64,000 bases of DNA, taken from contig CANTFK010000888.1 of the NCBI GenBank assembly GCA_947646735.1, forward strand, positions 1 to 64,000, read 5' to 3'. This document shows positions 34,228 to 45,059 of the stretch, in pieces. The stretch is from Peronospora farinosa (Eukaryota > Oomycota > Peronosporomycetes > Peronosporales > Peronosporaceae). Numbering within the stretch: the first letter of the stretch is position 1; each line of letters starts with the position of its first letter. The position numbers and the translations under genes were made by a program. The notes under the pieces are model-generated. The model saw only the letters and a program-made list of their open reading frames with translations. It did no database searches and was not told the DNA's origin.

Positions 34228-34818
34228 ATGGCAGACCCACGGACGGCGATTCCAGTGAGTGTGTTCCGTCACGATGAGGAAGAGCCTGAAGATGAGGACA
34301 CACTCATGAATATCCCAACAAGCGGTAGAAGCAGTGCTTTGATGGTCAAGCCACCGCCGCTTCAAGTTCCCGAGGCTGGTAGATCACTGCAACACGAAAT
34401 CAACGACGAGATCGTGTACCCATGGCTACACACAAAGTCAAGCACAGTTAATGATACGACTGAATCATCTGTGATGATACCCACGACGCTATATGGATTG
34501 GTGCACTCGGAGTCTGACCCGTGGGTCCGCGAAGGTGAGACGACTGCGCTTTTAGCTGGTAGCTTACAAGACTCGAAGAGTAACGTGCGCTGGGAAGTAA
34601 ATTCGTCGCTTGAGTATGGCACGAACGTAGAGATGAAGCATCGACATTCCATCTTGCGCATGAGCGCCAGCAAGACTAGTAGTAGTTGCCACGAGTTAAG
34701 GAAAAGCGCATCTGTGGAGTTTAAATTCGACCATGTCCATTTGAAGGCAGCGCAGAGTCTATATGCGAGCACGTCTTCCTTGGGACGTGAGCCACGGTGC
34801 GTTATTGGAGATTGTTGA
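34228..34818 (+). CDS. Unknown protein, acidic N terminus
   Basis: Frame of 196 codons from the ATG at 34228 (MADPRTAIPVSVF); the frame is open upstream but without ATG. The N-terminal third is acidic (DEEEPEDEDTL). The rest is Ser/Thr-rich with no transmembrane segment, no signal peptide and no domain I recognise. It is followed after 48 bp by another small plus-strand gene, so the two might be exons of one transcript, but no intron I tried joins them in frame. Kept as a gene because of its length in a compact region and the good start context (gcgATGGCA). Confidence 0.5.
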   Translation: MADPRTAIPVSVFRHDEEEPEDEDTLMNIPTSGRSSALMVKPPPLQVPEAGRSLQHEINDEIVYPWLHTKSSTVNDTTESSVMIPTTLYGLVHSESDPWVREGETTALLAGSLQDSKSNVRWEVNSSLEYGTNVEMKHRHSILRMSASKTSSSCHELRKSASVEFKFDHVHLKAAQSLYASTSSLGREPRCVIGDC

Positions 34819-34866
34819 ATACCAAATGGTGACGTTTTCTAATTTCCATGTGAATCTTGCGTGGCC

Positions 34867-35070
34867 ATGGACAGACGGCTAACAGTTGAAGAGAAAGCGG
34901 AGCTGTACCGAATTCGCCCTGATCTCGAAATCGGCCCAGTCCCCTTCTTTCACGAAAAAGTTGACGAGCTCAAGCGCAGGAATCAACGCCGCATCATTTT
35001 TGCCATGTTTGGCGGCATGATCTCGGTCGTATTGTTGCTCGTCTTCTTCTCCATGTGGGAGTACAACTGA
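34867..35070 (+). CDS. Small tail-anchored membrane protein
   Basis: A 67-codon frame from ATG 34867 (context gccATGGAC, strong). Residues 1-43 are charged and helical (LTVEEKAELYRIRPDLEIGP, then FFHEKVDELKRRNQRR). They are followed by one hydrophobic segment, IIFAMFGGMISVVLLLVFF, and a four-residue tail. The RRNQRR patch just before the helix predicts a cytosolic N terminus. No family recognised. Shorter than typical annotation cut-offs, but the composition is clearly protein-like. Confidence 0.55.
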   Translation: MDRRLTVEEKAELYRIRPDLEIGPVPFFHEKVDELKRRNQRRIIFAMFGGMISVVLLLVFFSMWEYN

Positions 35071-35514
35071 GCTATTGCTGAGCGTGTCCTTTGATGATTG
35101 AATACGCTTGATCTGATAGAAGCCTTCATGGAAAGCGGCGGATGATTTGACAAGCAAATTATCATTTCCTGCGTCAAGATCATGATCGGTTCATGACGGC
35201 ATTGTACTCTGTGAGGAGCTCGGTCAAACTCTATTCATTCTCGACATCCTCGCCTTAATCCACTGGCGAAGTATCTCATTATCATAAAACATATTTGTAT
35301 GTAATTGTAGAAAAAATAATCAAATTCATTATATTAATACTGTTTGACGTTCGCTAAACATATGAAATGGCTAGATTGGTTGGCCTAAACTAGGACAAAA
35401 TAGCGCCTCGATTCCATTTCTAAATTCTTCTTTTCGGTATAACAACGTTTCTATTCGCTTCCATTCGCCGGCAACGACACAGCAACTAAGTCTCTAGGCT
35501 ACGTATACAGTATC
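35071..35514. other. AT-rich spacer upstream of TRM112
   Basis: AT-rich with no open frame of interest. Probably the 3' end of the small membrane gene and the TRM112 promoter; GATTGGTTGG at about 35374 is an inverted CCAAT box. Confidence 0.4.
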
Positions 35515-35892
35515 ATGCGTCTCATAACACACAACCTGCTTATGTGCAACAAAAAGGGTGTTGTAAACGGCTACCCTCTCACTATAAAGGCTGATAAGGT
35601 GGAAGTAGTGACCTGCGACTTCCACTCCGCTTTTGTGCGCAAGATGCTGACTAAATTGGACTGGAGTGGATTTCTCGCTGGTGCCAAGGATCTAAAGCTC
35701 GCGGACGGTCTTCCAGAGACACTTCCAAGCTCCGAGGAAGGAGAGACAGATGAAGAGACTTTGCGCACGATCCATCACGTTCTGTTGGAGGTGCATGTGA
35801 AGCAGGGCCAGCTCGTGTGCCCCGAATCTGGTCGTGCGTTCCCTATCATCGACGGCATCCCCAACATGCTGCTGAATGAAGACGAGGTGTAA
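35515..35892 (+). CDS. TRM112: TRM112 methyltransferase activator
   Basis: Intact single exon of 125 codons, the usual family length. The N terminus MRLITHNLLMCNKKG and the C-terminal VCPESGRAFPIIDGIPNMLL are the family signatures; the central helical insert covers about 40-90. TRM112 is a small zinc-binding partner that activates several methyltransferases acting on tRNA, rRNA (BUD23) and the release factor eRF1 (MTQ2). Fits the translation-related neighbours KRR1 and DHX8, but there is no operon here. Confidence 0.95.
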   Translation: MRLITHNLLMCNKKGVVNGYPLTIKADKVEVVTCDFHSAFVRKMLTKLDWSGFLAGAKDLKLADGLPETLPSSEEGETDEETLRTIHHVLLEVHVKQGQLVCPESGRAFPIIDGIPNMLLNEDEV

Positions 35893-36190
35893 GTACGATA
35901 CATAGAAGTAAGCTCCTCGATAGATAGATGATCTGTATCAAAATGCTCATCTTCATGGGCATGTATCACTGTGACAAAATCCGATTACTTATCTTCACGC
36001 ACGCTTTTAATGTCAGACTCTCCTTAAACTGTTAGAGAAACACATTTACCGATGCAAGTTGTGCTTTAAATGATCAGATCTGCAGGTTTTCGGAAGTAAT
36101 CTGTACTTTGCTTGGAGTAATTGCTGCTCGCATCAAAAAAATGATGTTAGACCTACTATTACAGCGATGGGAGGCGGCAAGAATGACAAC

Positions 36191-37407
36191 CTACCGGTCA
36201 TTGTCATCGTTGCGATCGTCCTTATCCGACGGCCCTAACTTTGCCACAGCCTTGATCCACTGGACACGTAGCTCGAAATCGCCTTCTTTTTGATCAGCGA
36301 TAGCAAAGCCGACCTGTCACCACCATCACCAAAAACATAGATATTACTTTAATGCAACTGACATCCTCACGTAAACCAGCCTGTGTGCCGTACACTTTTC
36401 AGCTTGGACGGATCAAGCTCTGTTTCGTCGTCAATCTTTACAAAGCCCTTAGCCGTCAACAAAAAGTCTCGGAATGGCAGCTACGGTATTCCACGTACTC
36501 ATCATTAGTCCTGAGGAACAGAAGAAAATTTCGACAGCGATAAAATGAAACGAACACACACATTAATGTCGACCCACTCGTTGGGCGGTGTCCGAATGAA
36601 GCCCTGAATCACATAGCACCAAAACAATTACGTCTTTCTGCAACACTCACGTATCAACCGACCTTTTTAGCTTACCATATACAGGTTAAATGGGTTCCAG
36701 CTCTCCATTTGCATGTTCATGCGGTACTCGCGACCATCCGTCATAATTCGCATTGCAATTCCTTCGTAGCCGTGCAAAAGCAGCTCTGGTGGTACCGAAG
36801 CCCGCACTGCGCAGTATCCACTTCGAACCACCCCTACTTCCGTCGGCTGGCAATCCATACTCAATCTTCCAGCAAACACCGCTAGCACATCCAAGATACA
36901 AATTAGACCATATCAATCAGGCAGCTTGGCCCTTCAAACTTACCTGATGGGACATTGTCGTGGATGTTCACTTTATGAACAAGCCTCGTTGATACTTTCT
37001 CCACTTCGTTCGTTGATTCCTTTTCTGCTGCACCGCTAAAAAATCCCCATTGGCACTCCGACAATCCTGTGAACCAACGAAAACAAAAACAATCACTTGG
37101 CTGCACCACCTGAGACAAGTCCACAATACTAAAAACAAGCGCTTCTACCTCCAATCGATCTATCACTAGACGCTGTCCAGTTGACCACCGAATCCTTGGC
37201 ATTGAACAGAAAAATATCTTTTTCTGGCTGTAGCTTGAGTTGGAGGCCAAGTGCTGTCAAAACAAAGCACAACCAGACCACAAGACATCACCAAATTCAT
37301 ACATCTAGATACAGCTACTACATTCAATTATCATGCATTGTCGTACATTGCTTAGAGCTCAGGAGTGTGGCGTTCATAGACGTCAACGCCTTCCGCCACA
37401 AGCCCAT
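36191..37407 (-). CDS. CIA30-domain protein, NDUFAF1-like complex I assembly factor
   Basis: Seven exons joined by frame: 37407-37347, 37253-37149, 37066-36944, 36881-36676, 36603-36562, 36480-36394, 36313-36191; 248 residues with phase agreement at every junction. The assembled protein has the CIA30 architecture: IFLFNAKDSVVNWTASSDRS, then GGLSECQWGFFSG (the GGxS turn), AVFAGRLS, the GYEGIAMRIMTDGREYRM strand pair, GFIRTPPNEWVDIN, LPFRDF and a closing FELRVQWIKAV. The first 20 residues (MGLWRKALTSMNATLLSSKQ) lack acids and are basic/hydroxylated, fitting a mitochondrial presequence. NDUFAF1 assembles respiratory complex I; CIA30 domains occur elsewhere too. One third of the DNA is intron. 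Confidence 0.85.
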
Positions 37408-37523
37408 GATGACAACTTGAGGTCTCAATTGATTTGTCGTACTTAGTCAAGAAGCAAGGAATCGGGTTTTTGACCAATCAGACACAATTTTATTGTGAGG
37501 AAGTAGTGCATGATCAAGTCGCT
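37408..37523. promoter_or_regulatory. 116-bp divergent promoter with CCAAT box
   Basis: Separates the CIA30 and CDK start codons. TGACCAATCAGAC centred on 37476 contains a canonical CCAAT box with flanking consensus (ACCAATCAG), the binding site type of NF-Y. It probably serves both genes. Confidence 0.55.
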
Positions 37524-39176
37524 ATGAGTCTCAACTTGCCCAAGCATCACTGGGGCACTCGGGGCATGGATGCGTATGAGAAGCTGGAATGTATCGGTGC
37601 AGGCACCTACGGGTATGATGGATAGACTATAGATGACTGTAGCCAGCAAGACAATCGTCAAAGAAGGTGTACTTTTAATTAATCATTCTCTGTTTTGTGT
37701 CTGTAGCCAAGTGTACATGGCCAAAGATAAAGAGACTGGAGAAGTAGTGGCTATCAAGAAGATACGGAGTCTCAATGAAGTTCAGGGCGTGAGTCATGCG
37801 GTGTTTGCAGCTATTGCGTACAAGTCTGTGACGTGTCTTTTTTGTGTTGTAGCTACCGGTAACTACAATTCGTGAGATTAAAGTGCTCAAGTGTTTGAAC
37901 CACCCAAACTTAGTCGAGCTCAAAGAAGTGGTCGTGTCATCAGAGAACGGCGATGACGACGGTGAGATTGGTGTCAGTACAAAAGCTGGAGAAGGAGACT
38001 AATATTGTGTATGGGTGACAGCTGACTTTGCGGACAAGGAGGAGCCGCTGGACTATTGTCACGGGTCCATATATCTGGTGTTGGAGTACCTTGAACACGA
38101 CTTGACAGGTCTTATTGATCGACAACACCAGTGCGTTATTCAGCTGGCATGATGAAGTTTGTCAATTTGTGAAACTGATTGAAGGCTTTTTGGCGGCAGA
38201 TTTGACGATACTGAGATCAAATGTCTAATGAAGCAGTTGCTGGACGTCATGGAGTACATGCACTCTATCGATATCATTCACCGGTATGAAGTTTACTACT
38301 AGCGTTGCCTACAATGATGACAATGGTTGTTAATTTTTGTCTTGGATGCATAGAGACATCAAGTGCTCGAACCTACTGATGACTCGCGACCATTTGCTCA
38401 AAGTGGCAGACTTTGGTCTGGCGCGTTCCTTGCGTGGAGATCAGCTTTTCACGAACAAAGTCGTCACACTGTGGTACCGGCCGCCGGAGCTGCTTCTCGG
38501 TGCCACAAGCTACGACGCTAGTATTGATATGTGGAGTATCGGCTGCGTATTTGCTGAGCTGTATATTGGGCATCCTATTTTCCAGGGCAAGACGGAGCTC
38601 GAGCAAATTACTAAGATTTTCGATATCTGCGGAACCCCAACAACCGAGTCTTGGCCCGACTACAAGTTCCTGACTCACAGCGGCACATTTGTCCCAGAGA
38701 AACCCAAGCCGAAGCGTCTGCGCGAGTATTTAATGCGCGAGGCTACAGCATGCAAAAGGATATTACCTAAGGGTGCTCTCGAGCTGATTGAGGCCCTCCT
38801 TGTACTGGACCCAGAGCAGCGGTTGACAGCCTCCGACTGCCTCCGCGCGCAATATTTTAACGTTCGTCCATATCCCCCCGACGACCCGAAGAAGCTTCCT
38901 CCTATCACAAACCTTCCACCGTCACACGAGTACCAGACAAAGAAGATCCGCCGTGAACAGGCAAAGCAGCTGAACGGTGGAGGTACGAACAGTCACAGCA
39001 ACGCTGGAGCCGGAGGTGGGCGCAGCTCACGCCCGATCAGTCCATCAGGAGCGATTAGTGGAGGTCGGTCAAGGCAGAGCACCGCAAAAGATGCCGCTGA
39101 GGTGTGCGTGAAAACAGAGTTCAAGAATAAAGAAGACTCATCGTCCTCGGCCAAAAAGAAGCGACGTGTAGCTTAA
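37524..39176 (+). CDS. Transcription-type cyclin-dependent kinase (CDK9/CDK12 group)
   Basis: Six exons: 37524-37612, 37707-37788, 37853-37961, 38022-38130, 38200-38283, 38354-39176; 431 residues, all junctions in frame. Kinase domain at about 17-320: G-loop GAGTYGQVY, VAIKK, cyclin-binding helix PVTTIREIK, catalytic HRDIKCSN, DFGLA, and the T-loop TNKVVTLWYRPPE with the activating Thr. The DIKCSN/TNKVVTLWYRPPE combination is that of the CDK9/CDK12 group, which phosphorylates the RNA polymerase II C-terminal domain with a K/T-type cyclin. The C-terminal 110 residues are Ser/Gly/Lys-rich and end in a KKKRR nuclear signal. The helix sequence PVTTIRE differs from the PITAIRE/PITALRE of animals. 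Confidence 0.93.
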
Positions 39177-39726
39177 GTCCGCTGTGGAAAGTATAGAGCA
39201 TCAGTGAGCAGGTTTAGACAAGCGGTTGCCGATGCATATCACTGTTTGTAAATAGCTCATTGATTCTTTGTCTTTGATTATACGCGATAGGACACGCAGA
39301 TTGTTGCGCCGTAAGGAAAAGAGTTGTGCATGTGTCAATGCGTCCTAAGGTAGCGGGTCCATGATTGCGATGATAGAAATAGGACCATATTCTTCAGCTA
39401 AGAATTAGCAGGTCAAACGAACAAGTCAGCTTTATCCGGCAGTAGAGAAGCAAAAGCTGGCACAAATTATTCTGTCTTTACTTGTTGTGTACCACGTAAA
39501 ATGTCTCCAGTAACGCGAAATTTACAATCGCTGAAACACCAAATTTGCTCGTGTTCCAAATTGAGTTGGATTCAAGCTGATAATTTTTACTCGATCTATT
39601 TAGAAACGTTTTGCAGACACCTTCATCGAGCATATCCGTTGGTCCCGTCTCTTGTCCGTAGTGCTTATCTCAGTACCTCAACATGTACCCATCACAATAA
39701 ATTCTTTTTAACGCAGAGATTGAGAG
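39177..39726. other. Intergenic, no gene recognised
   Basis: A frame at 39501-39770 overlaps the next gene in another frame and looks like a shadow. AATAAATTC at about 39697 is AT-rich leader sequence. No repeat or RNA gene seen. Confidence 0.4.
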
Positions 39727-41349
39727 ATGTGGAAGCTCCTGGAACAAGTGACCAAGAAGGCGCCAATTGAAGCTTCAAACTACGTAAACTCCGTGTATGA
39801 GAAGGCGCAGACCCTCGCCACTGCCGTTCAGGACGAAGCCTCGACGTTACTGAGCAGTGCCATAAGCTCTACTCGCTCTGGACCCGTGGACGAGATTCTG
39901 TATGAAGAAGTGGCACCCTATCAGCAGTTCTTGAGCTTTTTTTCAGTCGAAGAACATACGCACGAGATCAAACGTGCAGTGGAAGAAGACGCGAACATCC
40001 GTGAGCTGCACGATGCCATGGTACCACTGGAATTGAGCTATAACGAATTCTGGTGCCGTTACTTTTTCCGACAGCAGCAGGCGGAGCAGTACGAGCACGC
40101 ACGACAGAAACAAGCTATGATGGACAATAACAAGAACCCAGAAGACAACATAGACGAAGAAAACAGCAAGGAGGATGCTTTGGATGGGGACGACGAACAT
40201 AGACCACAGTACAAACAGTCACGTCGGGAAAAGGTAGACAGTGAGAAGCAGGATGGACCTTGGCTCTTGGAAGCGGCAGAGGACTCGGAACGGTGTGCGG
40301 CCACACAGTGGCGACAAAAGGCGAGGGATTTGCACTATCAAGTACAGGAAATTAAGCAGAGGTACGATGAGAAGGGGCAGAAAGCGATGCAAGAGTGGGA
40401 AGAAAAGCTGCAGACACTTTGTGATACCTACGAAACGAAGTTGGCTGCAGCGACGATACAGATTCGTGAAGCCCGGGCGGCAGGATATGATGAAGGGGTT
40501 TGTGAGAGTCAGGCCATTGTGGAAAGTGTACGTGAGAAGGCGGAAGAAGATATGACGCGACTCCGTTCTGAGATATGTGAGGGTGCATTTGAAGCTTCGG
40601 TGAATGATAAAGCTGAGTTGACGACAGAGAAGGAGGAGCTGCAAAGAAATCTGACAACTGCTCGTCAAAGAATAGTTGAGCTGGAGAAGCTTAGAGGATC
40701 ATCAACTGCGATTGTTGAAGGCGAAGCTACTGCCGAGCTGATTAAGGAAAGGGATGTGTGGCGAGTGAGAGCACTCAAAATGAAGAAGCTTAAGGACCTT
40801 CTGCAGACCGAACTCATGACTCTACGTCACCAGCGTCATTTTAATGCAGCTGCTGGCTGGGATTCTCTTGCGACTAGTACTTCATTCGCCAACTCGGACG
40901 ATCACAGCAAGCTCCAGACTCGCATGAATGAGCTGCAAACTCAGCTAGCAAATGCGTTGGCTGGTTCTGAAGCTCGAGCTCGCGAAGCGTATGGAAAAGG
41001 TTTTGTGACAGGCAAGGCTGACGCAAAACAACGGGTAAAACAGGAGCGCGACCAAGCATATGAGGAGGGATACAAGAAGGCACAATCGGATGCCAAGAGT
41101 GAAATAGGAGTGCTGAAGGCTGAGATTAAAATGTTTCGCGCTTTTCATGAGAGTGCAGTTCACTGCGCCGATCACATCGATGGAAACGCAGAAGGTCTTC
41201 TAGACAACTCCCTGGACAAGATTTCGCTGGCTGAAGGGCACTCACTTTGCTCGCCGACGTCATCTGTCTCGATATTTACTGATAACGGAAAGAACGACTT
41301 CTCGTGTTCTGAGATTCCCAAATCCACGGACGATTGGGGTGAATGGTGA
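39727..41349 (+). CDS. BSD-domain protein with long coiled coil
   Basis: Intact single exon of 540 codons. Residues 1-70 contain an amphipathic region with SNYVNSVYEKAQTLATAV. The BSD domain lies at about 70-120 and ends with the diagnostic NEFWCRYFFRQQQAE (FW pair). Residues 140-480 are almost continuous charged coiled coil with several breaks; the tail ends in an acidic STDDWGEW, a feature common in membrane-trafficking BSD proteins. BSD domains occur in TFIIH p62 and in synapse-associated SYAP-like proteins; this architecture fits the latter better. Function is inferred only. Confidence 0.8.
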   Translation: MWKLLEQVTKKAPIEASNYVNSVYEKAQTLATAVQDEASTLLSSAISSTRSGPVDEILYEEVAPYQQFLSFFSVEEHTHEIKRAVEEDANIRELHDAMVPLELSYNEFWCRYFFRQQQAEQYEHARQKQAMMDNNKNPEDNIDEENSKEDALDGDDEHRPQYKQSRREKVDSEKQDGPWLLEAAEDSERCAATQWRQKARDLHYQVQEIKQRYDEKGQKAMQEWEEKLQTLCDTYETKLAAATIQIREARAAGYDEGVCESQAIVESVREKAEEDMTRLRSEICEGAFEASVNDKAELTTEKEELQRNLTTARQRIVELEKLRGSSTAIVEGEATAELIKERDVWRVRALKMKKLKDLLQTELMTLRHQRHFNAAAGWDSLATSTSFANSDDHSKLQTRMNELQTQLANALAGSEARAREAYGKGFVTGKADAKQRVKQERDQAYEEGYKKAQSDAKSEIGVLKAEIKMFRAFHESAVHCADHIDGNAEGLLDNSLDKISLAEGHSLCSPTSSVSIFTDNGKNDFSCSEIPKSTDDWGEW

Positions 41350-41857
41350 TCGAGTGACCGTTTCGCGTGCAACATGTTGCTAAGCGTGCTCTGTTGTAAG
41401 CTCAACGCTGTCTCAAATGAATTTGTCATGTGCATAGCGTTCAATGATGTCCGTTGGCAATCTACTGATTCGACTTCTCTTTTGTTTTGAAGCACGAACT
41501 AACATAAACTTCCGGTTGCAATAAATTCCGTACCCGCCTACTCGATCTCAGTCGCGAGTGGGACATGATTCTTGTCTGTAGCGTCAAAATGAAACGACAG
41601 GCTGATCATTTGGGTCGTACTTGGGCTGTGGCCTTACAGCAAACTGCAAAAGCTTTTGACTTAGGTGCTTCCTACCTCGTAAGCCTGTTGACCTACCAAC
41701 TACATTTCATAATGATGAGCCGACCAACAACGCTTAGCAGCGCGATCCGCAACTTGTCTTGATGACTTTAGTACTGCACAGCAGCAATTGGCTTAGTTAT
41801 CAACTCCGCCTTCATGCAAAGCCCTTCCTTCCAGCTGGCCGCGCCTGGCGTGCCTTA
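41350..41857. other. Spacer before the repeat island
   Basis: Contains AATAAATTCCG at about 41521, a likely polyadenylation signal. A 65-codon frame (41565-41762) has no recognisable features. Nothing else seen. Confidence 0.4.
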
Positions 41858-41862
41858 TATTG

Positions 41863-42471
41863 TGTAGACGGGCACTTCTACGAAGTTGCCTGTACTACTA
41901 GCACACACCTTATGCACAAGCGAGGAAGCGGTTAGACCGTCTTACCTTCGCGTGCGAGGGTGGTATAGGAGGTTGGTCGACTGCTTAAGCAGTCGTACCA
42001 CCAGTTGCCTCTTGCTTAAGCGAGAGTGCAACGAACTTCTAAAACAAGAAGGCACCGACGTCACGTTGAAGCTTTCCAGCTTCTCGTGCGTGGTGCTTCG
42101 GTGTTTAGCAAATTCAAGACTGAGCTATATTTAATGCATTATAACTAAATATATACTTAACTACTGATTGGCTATATATGTATATAGATCGGATACGCGA
42201 CTCTTTAGAAGCGTATCCTGTCGCATGATCTTAAATCTAGATTTAAGATCGCAACTGACGTCCTTCTGAGACGTCGCGATGCCTAGATTCAACTAGCGTC
42301 ATCCCTTCGTATGTGAATATGTGAATCCATAAATGGATATCACATTCACGAGGGTGGATCACATTTATGTATCGCACCCAAGTGACAGGTCAAAAGTAAT
42401 GATGGATACTTTTAGGCCTTTACATTAAGTGTATTACTTAATGTTTACGTGTAACTAGATGCCCTGTTACA
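41863..42471 (+). mobile_element. Solo LTR of a Ty3/gypsy family, with 5-bp target duplication
   Basis: 609 bp with termini TGTAGACGGG...CCCTGTTACA. The 5-bp sequence TATTG is repeated exactly at 41858-41862 and 42472-42476, so this is a complete solo LTR left after recombination between the two LTRs of an inserted element. It belongs to the same family as the LTRs at 44413-45003 and 51810-52400, with scattered differences along the whole length. Strand is given for the TGTAGAC-first orientation; the family's coding strand is opposite. Confidence 0.9.
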
Positions 42472-42476
42472 TATTG

Positions 42477-43212
42477 GCTTTTGCGTAATAACGCATAGCT
42501 CGACATATTCCTCGTAGGGAGTCTTTCGCGTTGCGATATCTAAGGCGTCGTGGCTTCAAGTACTGTAGTAGAGCTACACAGCTCTTTAGTCAGAGGAAGA
42601 CATTAAAGGCTGAAAGCCTTTTAGTTATAAAAAACTATTAAAGGACGGATAAAAGCCACTGTTCTATGAAACTAATCAAACGACTACGAAGTCTACCCGT
42701 TTTACGGAATTAGGGAGGGACTTCTAGCCGACAAGCAATAAGCTTAAGGGTTCAGGGAACCAACGCACAGAGTTCAAGAACAAGCTAGGAGCTTAAAAGA
42801 ATCAACGCACGATGTGCACAAGAAAAGCAAGCCAATACCGGCTTTATCTCTACGACTCAACATGAGAGCTTCTTTTATTGATGCATTAAGATTTTTCGAA
42901 ATAAACTTACCCTAAGTATCATACACTAGATTCAATCACTATAATAGTAAACATAATAGTAATCTCAATATGCAGACTTCTTTATGAAATGACGAGTCAT
43001 TCGAACATCTATGTATGATGTACTTACCACGGCGATATCGGTTATCAAGTCTTAACCGATATTGTACGGTATAACCGATACGGTACTTCAACGCCCACAC
43101 TTAATACCTCCTTAACGGAAAGTATAAGAAATACAATGTATATAATAACCTATGTTTACAACCGTGACGTAAAGTCGAATATATGATCCAACCGTCGTTC
43201 AAATTCATTACA
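42477..43212 (+). repeat. Dispersed repeat R, copy 1
   Basis: Non-coding repeat sharing most of its length with copy 2 (about 53963-54583). The aligned region includes GACAAGCAATAAGCTTAAGG, CACAAGAAAAGCAAGCCAA, and ends in ...CATTACA like an LTR. The segment 42580-42698 is in the opposite orientation in copy 2. The left boundary is unclear. Confidence 0.7.
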
Positions 43213-43309
43213 GGTACTTCGCCAATGTATGACCGACCATTTGGCCAATGCATTCTTCCACGGTAGGTGGCGTGAGACATAGTGTAGATGAGCGCTTTAC
43301 AAGCTGCCA

Positions 43310-43480
43310 AGTATTACAAGAATGCACACCTTCTGTGCTAATGAGGAAGCGGTAAGACCGTCTATACTTGCTGCGATGCAGCTGATCCCTCTTTCAGATA
43401 AAGCCCGAGCTACCATTCTATGGAAGTCCTCCGCACTATCAGAGGGCGAGAGTCTTTCGTGTCCACCCATCGAATTTCGA
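43310..43480 (+). repeat. Fragment resembling the gypsy LTR
   Basis: GCACACCTTCTGTGCTAATG followed by AGGAAGCGGTAAGACCGTCT at 43323-43362 matches the 5' quarter of the solo LTR at 41863 (there GAGGAAGCGGTTAGACCGTC). The rest has diverged. Confidence 0.5.
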
Positions 43481-44350
43481 ATAGGCGTTGGACACCAGCT
43501 TTAATGCTGAGCTCAACGTTAAAGAGGCTTGCTGTGGCTCAAATGGGCATAAATTGAGCTCTCTGACTGGGCTAATCCCATGGACCTCAGCTATGCTGAC
43601 GGTGAATAAGCTGAGCTTCAAGTTGCAGAGCAACAACGTAACATCCGTAGATGTTACATGTGCGGAAGCACAAGGCACCCCGCCAAGCTGTCCGTTGCGG
43701 AAGCAATGCCAGAACCAGCAAAACTGTAACCCCGCTCCAAGCCAGAAGGCGGAGTGGTGGGGAGAAACGTGGACTCCCAGGAGCTCTACTGGTGATAAGT
43801 AAATTCTTTATAACCTCTAGGAGGTAGAGGTGAATAGGGATTAGCCCTAGAATTTGTGAATTATACTGTAATGCATGAGCACAAGCAAGGCTTGTTGGTG
43901 GCGTCAGCAACCACTAAGGGCTGAAATAAGCCATGTTCAACTTTAATTATTTCAGGGGCGTCAGGCACTTATGTTCGACGCCGTTTCGTTAAAGGAAGTC
44001 AGCGATATGCTGAGGCGCTAAAGCACAAAAAGGTGATTTTATCACGGCCCGTCTCGCGACCCACCACTCCAAAATTCTGTTAAACATAGGGATAAAGTTT
44101 TTGGATTTCGATAGCATCGAATGATGTCTTGTTCTAAATTTTAACTCGAGATATGTGCTCATTCTCGGTATGTATTGGCTGAAACGCCATGAGGTATGGA
44201 TCAATTGGAGACCCAAAATCTTAGGTGCTACGCGCGATGTTCCTAGTGAAGCTTTGGAGAGTCATAAACCCAACTTCGATAGGAAAACAAATCTCTATTG
44301 GCGCGAGCCGCTAACCGAGCCAGTTTGTGTGCGGATATTGGTGTATCTGA
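43480..44350 (+). pseudogene. Decayed Ty3/gypsy gag-protease fragment, plus strand
   Basis: Short plus-strand frames resemble gypsy proteins: 43700-43800 is Gln/Asn-rich like a gag C terminus. Around 43960-44040 a frame-broken stretch resembles FVRRRFVKGSQRYAEAL, the segment after the protease active site. At 44155-44240 the frame reads LILGMYWLKRHEVWINWRPK, the conserved end of the retropepsin domain (compare IICIPWLAKHQPWIDWR in the minus-strand element nearby). Several stops and frameshifts show it is dead. It belongs to a different, more decayed element than 44413-53634. Confidence 0.65.
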
Positions 44351-44412
44351 GTTAGTAAACATTCAAATCAACAATAGTAGCGTCGAGAAATGCTCATTGA
44401 CACATAGTAAGA

Positions 44413-45003
44413 CTATAGACGGGTGCTTCTTGAAAAAGCTGCCACGTACGACGTGGGCACACACCTTCAACTAGCGTGAGGAAGCGATTGGACCGTCTAA
44501 CCTTGTGGTAGTGTTGGTCGGCCGCTAAAGCGCCATATCAAATGCTTCCGGACGCTTAAAAGCGATCTGAGCAACTAACATAAAAACAAGCACCTACCTG
44601 CGTCACGGAAGCTGTTTCCAGTTTTCCCGTGCGCAGTGAGTGCGATATAGTAAATTATAGAATGACTTATATTTAATATATTTTTTTACTAAATATAACC
44701 TAACTACTGATTGGTCAAGTATAAAGATCGGATACGCGTCTCTCTAAAATCTTATCCTTGCGTGCGAGCTCAAATATATTCAAGCTCGCAGGTGACGTCT
44801 GTTTGAAGCGTCACCATGACGCCTAGTCCCAACTGGCGTCATCCTCGTTATATGTGGATTTATCCATGGATATCACATTCATGAGGGTGGGTCACATTGA
44901 TGTGCCACACCCAAGTGGCAGGCCTAAGGCACCTCGTACCCATTTAGGCATGCTTGTTAAGTATTCGATACTTAACGAACCGTGAAACTTTTAGCCCGTT
45001 ACA
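44413..45003 (-). repeat. 3' LTR of the gypsy element
   Basis: 591 bp, plus-strand ends TATAGACGGG...AGCCCGTTACA. The first dinucleotide is TA where the sister LTRs have TG. Directly followed (plus strand) by the polypurine tract complement. Confidence 0.85.
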
Positions 45004-45017
45004 TCATCCCCCTCTTT
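45004..45017 (-). other. Polypurine tract
   Basis: On the minus strand AAAGAGGGGGATGA abuts the 3' LTR. It is purine-rich except for one T, the expected primer for plus-strand DNA synthesis, and fixes the element's orientation. Confidence 0.75.
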
Positions 45018-45059
45018 AAGACGATTATTAATTTTTTGTAGAACATCTAAAAAGAGACG

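Noticed and set aside
41863..45003. LTRs at 41863 and 44413 as the two ends of one element
   Set aside because: The first has its own perfect target duplication and is a solo LTR; the sequence between them holds unrelated repeats and an opposite-strand relic.
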